Shown piece after piece: positions 6,081-8,829 of a stretch of DNA of 8,829 nt. A program made the position numbers and the translations under genes. The notes below the pieces were generated by a model that saw only the letters and a program-made list of their open reading frames with translations, was not told where the DNA came from and made no database searches. The stretch comes from Syntrophobacterales bacterium (GTDB taxonomy: Bacteria; Desulfobacterota; Syntrophia; Syntrophales; UBA6807). Every line of letters starts with the position of its first letter. The first letter of the stretch is position 1. The stretch covers positions 1 through 8,829 of the forward strand of contig JAGGSD010000075.1 in NCBI GenBank assembly GCA_021159265.1. The letters are read 5' to 3'.

Positions 6081-6104
6081 ATTTACTCCTCCAGGCGCTT
6101 ACAC

Positions 6105-6644
6105 CTAATTCCGAAATGGAACTCCCATAAGTCTTAAGAGTTCTCTTGCTTCATCATCAGTTTTCGCAGACGTAACAATGGTTATATTCATACCCCTGAC
6201 TTTATCGATTTTGTCATATTCGATTTCAGGAAAAATAAACTGTTCTTTAATACCCATAGAGAAGTTCCCCCTCCCATCAAAAGACTTTGGCGAAATTCCC
6301 CTGAAATCTCTAATTCGTGGTATGCCCACGCTTACGAGCCTATCTAAAAACTCATACATTCGCTCTTTACGCAAGGTTACCATGCATCCTATTGACATAC
6401 CTTTACGAAGTTTAAAGGTAGCAATTGATTTCTTCGCCTTCGTAATAACTGGTTTTTGTCCCACAATCGCGGCCAGTTCGTCAGTGGCGCTGTTCAATAT
6501 CTTGATATTTTGGATTGCCTCACCCAAACCCATATTCACGACAACTTTTTCGATTCTAGGCACTTCCATCTTATTTTTATGTTTTAATTTCTCCATCAGA
6601 ACAGGAACCACTTCTTTCTGATAGTACTCCTTTAATCTTGACAT
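6105..6644 (-). CDS. rplE: 50S ribosomal protein L5
   Basis: 179 residues, the same length as the E. coli protein. L5 binds 5S rRNA with L18, helps place it in the central protuberance and contacts P-site tRNA. Family segments include VPRIEKVVVNMGLGEAIQN (about residues 28-46), GQKPVITKAKKSIATFKLRKG (about 77-97), RDFRGISPKSFDGRGNFSMG and the terminal TSAKTDDEARELLRLMGVPF. The ATG at 6644 is preceded by GGGGT. It lies between rplX (12-base gap) and rpsN (24-base gap), the canonical order. Confidence 0.98.
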   Translation of the reverse strand: MSRLKEYYQKEVVPVLMEKLKHKNKMEVPRIEKVVVNMGLGEAIQNIKILNSATDELAAIVGQKPVITKAKKSIATFKLRKGMSIGCMVTLRKERMYEFLDRLVSVGIPRIRDFRGISPKSFDGRGNFSMGIKEQFIFPEIEYDKIDKVRGMNITIVTSAKTDDEARELLRLMGVPFRN

Positions 6645-6656
6645 AAGTACCCCGAT

Positions 6657-6977
6657 CTATTCATCCAATATTTCTTTACATTTCTTGCAGACACGCACTT
6701 TGCTACCATCTTCCAGCATCTTATGCTCTATCCTGACGCCCGTGTTACACTTATTACATACCAGCATCACATTGGACACATGGATGGACCCTTCCTTTTC
6801 AACAATACCACCCTTACCCATAGCATCAGGTTTCTGATGCTTCTTCACCATATTTATTTTTTCAACTATGACGCGATGTTTATCTTTTATGACAATAAGG
6901 ACCTTCCCGGTTTTCCCTTTTTCCCTCCCGGATATGATTGTAACCGTATCGCCTTTTTTTATATGCATTGAGCGCAT
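6657..6977 (-). CDS. rplX: 50S ribosomal protein L24, with C-terminal CxxC pairs
   Basis: A 106-residue protein. L24 binds the 5' region of 23S rRNA, initiates 50S assembly and lines the exit-tunnel rim. A KOW motif spans about residues 7-40 (KKGDTVTIISGREKGKTGKV), followed by MVKKHQKPDAMGKGGIVEKE. The C-terminus carries C74-x-x-C77 and C97-x-x-C100, a likely zinc-binding extension found in many but not all bacterial L24 proteins. GAGGA sits seven bases before the ATG at 6977, which favours this start over the Met three codons later. The gene is separated from rplN by repeats, yet only 12 bases separate it from rplE downstream. Confidence 0.97.
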   Translation of the reverse strand: MRSMHIKKGDTVTIISGREKGKTGKVLIVIKDKHRVIVEKINMVKKHQKPDAMGKGGIVEKEGSIHVSNVMLVCNKCNTGVRIEHKMLEDGSKVRVCKKCKEILDE

Positions 6978-7018
6978 TTTTAAATCCTCATTGTATCTTT
7001 CTAAAACAAACTGAACAC

Positions 7019-7223
7019 GTAACCGTTCACAGGTTCAGGGTTAAGGACAAAGGGAACATTAATGACCTGAAATCCTTGTCAAAAATGCTCATTTTCGCAA
7101 ATAACTGCCAATTTGACTCCAGATTTTGTTTCAAGCCTGACGAAGCTGACGCTTTTCTCGTAAATACGCATCCCAAATGCAGTCCGGGAACAAGAATGGA
7201 ACCTTGAACCCTTGAACGGTTAC
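7019..7223 (-). repeat. MITE-like dispersed element, copy B (inverted relative to copy A)
   Basis: About 205 bp bounded by imperfect terminal inverted repeats: GTAACCGTTCACAGGTT at the low-coordinate end and, on the minus strand, GTAACCGTTCAAGGGTT at the high-coordinate end. Its reverse complement aligns along its whole length to 168-380, at roughly 90% identity by eye, with about 18 substitutions, a 1-base gap and a 7-base indel near one end. There is no transposase, so this is a non-autonomous repeat. It lies 41 bases upstream of the rplX start, inside the spc operon. I see no convincing target-site duplication. Confidence 0.8.
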
Positions 7224-7447
7224 CTAACCCGAAAAAGCTCGAAGCTGAAAGCCCGCAGCCGTTCACGGCTTGAAATTGGAAATTCGGGAGAAAAGCTTGA
7301 GGCCAAATTTCCAATTTCTATTTTCTAATTTCGACGTTCAGTAAACGCTTACTAAATTCTTTTGCCGTTCGACGGTTCGACTGAGCGTTCGTCTGAACTC
7401 ACGCCGAAGCCACTTTTGCAAGAACTTTACAATTAAGGGACTAAATA
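7224..7447. repeat. Repeat-derived spacer between rplN and element copy B
   Basis: I find no coding sequence in this stretch. It holds a perfect 13-base inverted repeat, GAAATTGGAAATT at 7272-7284 and its complement at 7306-7318, with a 21-base loop. CCGTTCACGGCTT at 7259-7271 resembles the terminal repeat of the larger element next to it. A small CCGTTCGACGG hairpin lies at 7365-7375. Two near-identical 10-mers, GTTCGACTGA (7375-7384) and GTTCGTCTGA (7387-7396), sit in tandem; the first extends to an 11-mer also present, on the other strand, in the infA-rpmJ spacer. The mix looks like degenerate, nested copies of small dispersed repeats. Confidence 0.6.
7272..7318. repeat. Perfect 13-base inverted repeat (hairpin)
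   Basis: The arms at 7272-7284 and 7306-7318 are exact reverse complements around a 21-base loop. The stem is A+T-rich and neither strand has a clean T-tract right after it, so it does not look like a classical intrinsic terminator. In the rplN-rplX transcript it would fold as an RNA hairpin about 130 bases past the rplN stop. Confidence 0.6.
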
Positions 7448-7816
7448 CTATACAACCTCAGGAGCTAAGGATACTATTTTCATAAACTGCCTGGCTCTTA
7501 ACTCACGAGCCACAGGTCCGAATATCCTTGTTCCGATAGGTTCTAACTGCTCATTAATTAAAACAGCAGAATTGTCGTCAAACCTGAGAGACGAACCATC
7601 ATATCGGCCAATTTCCTTTTTTGTCCTTACAACAACTGCCTTTATAACATCCCCTTTTTTAACCTTGGAATTGGGAATTGCCTCTTTCACAGATACGACT
7701 ATAACATCACCAACAGAAGCATATCGCCTTCTGGTTCCACCTAAGACTTTTATACAAGAAACTTTTTTAGCACCCGAATTATCTGCTACACTTAACATTG
7801 TCTGCATCTGTATCAT
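7448..7816 (-). CDS. rplN: 50S ribosomal protein L14
   Basis: A 122-residue protein, matching the family's 122-123. L14 lies at the subunit interface and forms bridges to 16S rRNA; it is also the docking site of the silencing factor RsfS. The N-terminus MIQMQTMLSVADNSGAKK, the GTRRRYASVGDVIVVSVKEA region (about residues 27-46) and the RIFGPVARELR segment near the C-terminus are nearly invariant. A GGGGTG Shine-Dalgarno lies just upstream of the ATG. In most bacteria rplX follows at once. Here a 470-base spacer full of repeats separates the two, which is the most striking interruption of the operon in this window. Confidence 0.98.
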   Translation of the reverse strand: MIQMQTMLSVADNSGAKKVSCIKVLGGTRRRYASVGDVIVVSVKEAIPNSKVKKGDVIKAVVVRTKKEIGRYDGSSLRFDDNSAVLINEQLEPIGTRIFGPVARELRARQFMKIVSLAPEVV

Positions 7817-7866
7817 AAATCACCCCGCAACATATCCACCATATAACAGCCGACAGGCATTCTTTA

Positions 7867-8124
7867 TCACTTAGCTTTTTGCAGTACCTTGCCTATCCTC
7901 CACCTCTTATCCTTACTGAGTGGAGGTGATTCAACAATCAGCACCTTATCACCTATATTGCATATACCTTTCCCATCATGAACCTTATATTTAACATGTC
8001 TCCTAAAATATTTATGAAATCGAGGATGTTTAACCAATCTTTCCGACAAAACAACAACCGTTTTAGCCATTTTATCGCTGACAACAACACCCGTCATGGT
8101 TCTTTTATTGCCTCTATCTGCCAT
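7867..8124 (-). CDS. rpsQ: 30S ribosomal protein S17
   Basis: An 85-residue OB-fold protein. S17 is a primary 16S rRNA binder in the 5' domain and takes part in early 30S assembly. Diagnostic segments are TMTGVVVSDKMAKTVVV (about residues 9-25), HPRFHKYFRRHVKYKVHD (about 33-50) and the GDKVLIVESPPLSKDKRW core (about 58-75). The ATG at 8124 follows rpmC closely; a GGAG sits rather far upstream, about 16 bases away, so initiation may depend on coupling to rpmC translation. In E. coli this gene closes the S10 operon; here it is followed by rplN after 50 bases. Confidence 0.97.
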   Translation of the reverse strand: MADRGNKRTMTGVVVSDKMAKTVVVLSERLVKHPRFHKYFRRHVKYKVHDGKGICNIGDKVLIVESPPLSKDKRWRIGKVLQKAK

Positions 8125-8127
8125 AGT

Positions 8128-8322
8128 TTAATTAATGTTCTCCTTTTCCCTGAGGATCGTTTTTATACGGGCAATATCTTTTCTGACTTGTTTCAAGGAA
8201 GAAGAGGAATCTAACTGCCCAGTACCATGTCTAAACCGGAGTCTGAAAAGTTCTTCAACAAGGGTTCTTTCTTTTTGCTTTAGCTCCATGACATCAAGAT
8301 CTCTAATTTCCTTAATTCTCAT
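8128..8322 (-). CDS. rpmC: 50S ribosomal protein L29
   Basis: A 64-residue, mostly helical protein of L29 length. L29 sits at the polypeptide exit tunnel beside L23, where trigger factor and SRP dock. The sequence MRIKEIRDLD, then the ELFRLRFRHGTGQL segment (about residues 24-37) and VRKDIARIKTILRE near the end, are typical. The upstream codon at 8325 (TTG) would add one residue. I prefer the ATG at 8322 because GGGAG lies seven bases upstream and family members begin at this Met. The start overlaps the 3' end of rplP by 11 bases, and rpsQ begins three bases after the stop. Confidence 0.95.
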   Translation of the reverse strand: MRIKEIRDLDVMELKQKERTLVEELFRLRFRHGTGQLDSSSSLKQVRKDIARIKTILREKENIN

Positions 8323-8734
8323 CAAATATCTCCCTGGTAAGGAACTTCGTTGCTATTGGTAATTTATGAGATGCCAACCTGCAAGCTTCTTGAGCCACTT
8401 CCTTTGAGACACCTTCTATTTCATAAAGAACCCTGCCTGGCTTTACCACGGCTACCCACTCTTCAGGAGAACCTTTTCCTTTGCCCATACGTGTCTCCGC
8501 CGGTTTTTTTGTAATAGACTTATGGGGAAATATTCTAATCCAGATTTTTCCACCGCGTTTCACATAGCGAGTCATGGCAATACGGGCTGCTTCAATCTGC
8601 CTCGCAGTTATACGGCCACACGCGACCGCCTGGATACCATATAAACCAAAATCAATCTTATTGTTTCCCTTGGATTTACCGGCCATGCGACCCTTTTGCA
8701 GTTTTCTATATTTTACTCTTTTTGGAGCTAGCAT
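8312..8734 (-). CDS. rplP: 50S ribosomal protein L16
   Basis: A 140-residue protein, close to the usual 136-140. L16 binds 23S rRNA at the base of the central protuberance, near the A-site tRNA elbow, and is needed for late 50S maturation. The N-terminus MLAPKRVKYRK, the RITARQIEAAR segment (about residues 42-52), GGKIWIRIFP (about 61-70) and the glycine/lysine loop MGKGKGSPE (about 83-91) are all family hallmarks. The ATG at 8734 is the family start; the Shine-Dalgarno upstream is weak (GGGAT). It follows rpsC by 29 bases and its last 11 bases overlap the start of rpmC, suggesting translational coupling. Confidence 0.97.
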   Translation of the reverse strand: MLAPKRVKYRKLQKGRMAGKSKGNNKIDFGLYGIQAVACGRITARQIEAARIAMTRYVKRGGKIWIRIFPHKSITKKPAETRMGKGKGSPEEWVAVVKPGRVLYEIEGVSKEVAQEACRLASHKLPIATKFLTREIFDEN

Positions 8735-8763
8735 AATTCATATCCCGATCTTGCATCTCATAT

Positions 8764-8829
8764 TTATGACTCTGCTGATTTAAGGTCTTTTCGCCCAATC
8801 TCTGCGTTATGCTCAAAAAATAATCCTCG
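8764..8829 (-). CDS. rpsC: 30S ribosomal protein S3, C-terminal end only (partial)
   Basis: Reading the minus strand from the window edge, one frame is open for 21 codons and ends in TAA at 8766-8764, 29 bases before rplP. The peptide starts RGLFFEHN and ends KSAES. An Arg/Lys-Gly pair following the WIY/WIF motif is typical of the S3 C-terminus, and rpsC directly precedes rplP in nearly all bacterial S10 operons, so I assign this tail to S3. S3 binds the 16S rRNA head near the mRNA entry channel. The C-terminal tail is poorly conserved and the core of the protein lies outside the window, so the call rests mainly on gene order. Confidence 0.65.
   Translation of the reverse strand, partial: RGLFFEHNAEIGRKDLKSAES

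Noticed and set aside
6978..7018. Possible sigma70-type promoter before rplX (TGTTCA, 16 bases, TACAAT)
   Set aside because: The -35 match is only 3 of 6, and the predicted transcript start would fall on the ribosome-binding site, leaving no usable leader.
7027..7314. 95-codon minus-strand open frame in the rplN-rplX spacer
   Set aside because: It runs through the repeat element and the adjacent hairpin region, has no ribosome site that I can see, and the matching frame in the other element copy is broken by a stop.
1..8829. CRISPR array, tRNA, rRNA, defence or biosynthetic system
   Set aside because: No regularly spaced repeats, no tRNA- or rRNA-like sequence, and every sizeable minus-strand frame is accounted for by translation-related genes or secY.

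Overview
The window is a stretch of the conserved bacterial ribosomal-protein super-operon (S10, spc and alpha segments), and every gene is read on the minus strand. In transcription order, from high to low coordinates, it holds: the 3' end of rpsC, then rplP, rpmC, rpsQ, rplN, rplX, rplE, rpsN, rpsH, rplF, rplR, rpsE, rpmD, rplO, secY, a decayed remnant of map, infA, rpmJ, rpsM and rpsK. All intact genes encode 30S or 50S ribosomal proteins, except secY (the translocon channel) and infA (initiation factor IF-1). Most genes are 1 to 50 bases apart or overlap by a few bases, as expected for one co-transcribed and translationally coupled unit.

The organism is a bacterium of moderately low G+C. 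It has the zinc-binding forms of S14 and L36 and an L24 carrying two extra CxxC pairs. Shine-Dalgarno sites are clear. Several starts look non-ATG: TTG for rplR, secY and probably rpsE, and GTG for rpsM, rpsN and probably rpmD. Gene content alone does not fix the phylum. The zinc set and the dispersed spacer repeats would suit an environmental Gram-negative lineage such as an anammox-type planctomycete, another PVC-group member or a deltaproteobacterium-like lineage. That is a guess, not a demonstration.

The unusual content is in the spacers. An element of about 205-213 bp with terminal inverted repeats occurs twice in opposite orientation: at 168-380, six bases past the rpsK stop, and at 7019-7223, between rplN and rplX inside the spc operon. 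Smaller palindromic or repeat-derived sequences fill the infA-rpmJ spacer (1299-1473), the rplR-rpsE spacer (4394-4512) and the rest of the rplN-rplX spacer (7224-7447). The secY-infA gap (1693-1926) holds no repeat. It instead contains what reads as the frameshifted C-terminal end of methionine aminopeptidase (map), the gene often found at this position. The region after rpsK (1-386) lacks the usual rpsD-rpoA-rplQ continuation.

I see no CRISPR array, transposase, tRNA or rRNA, and no dedicated new multi-gene system. The noteworthy signals are the map relic and the colonisation of an essential operon by small non-coding repeats.
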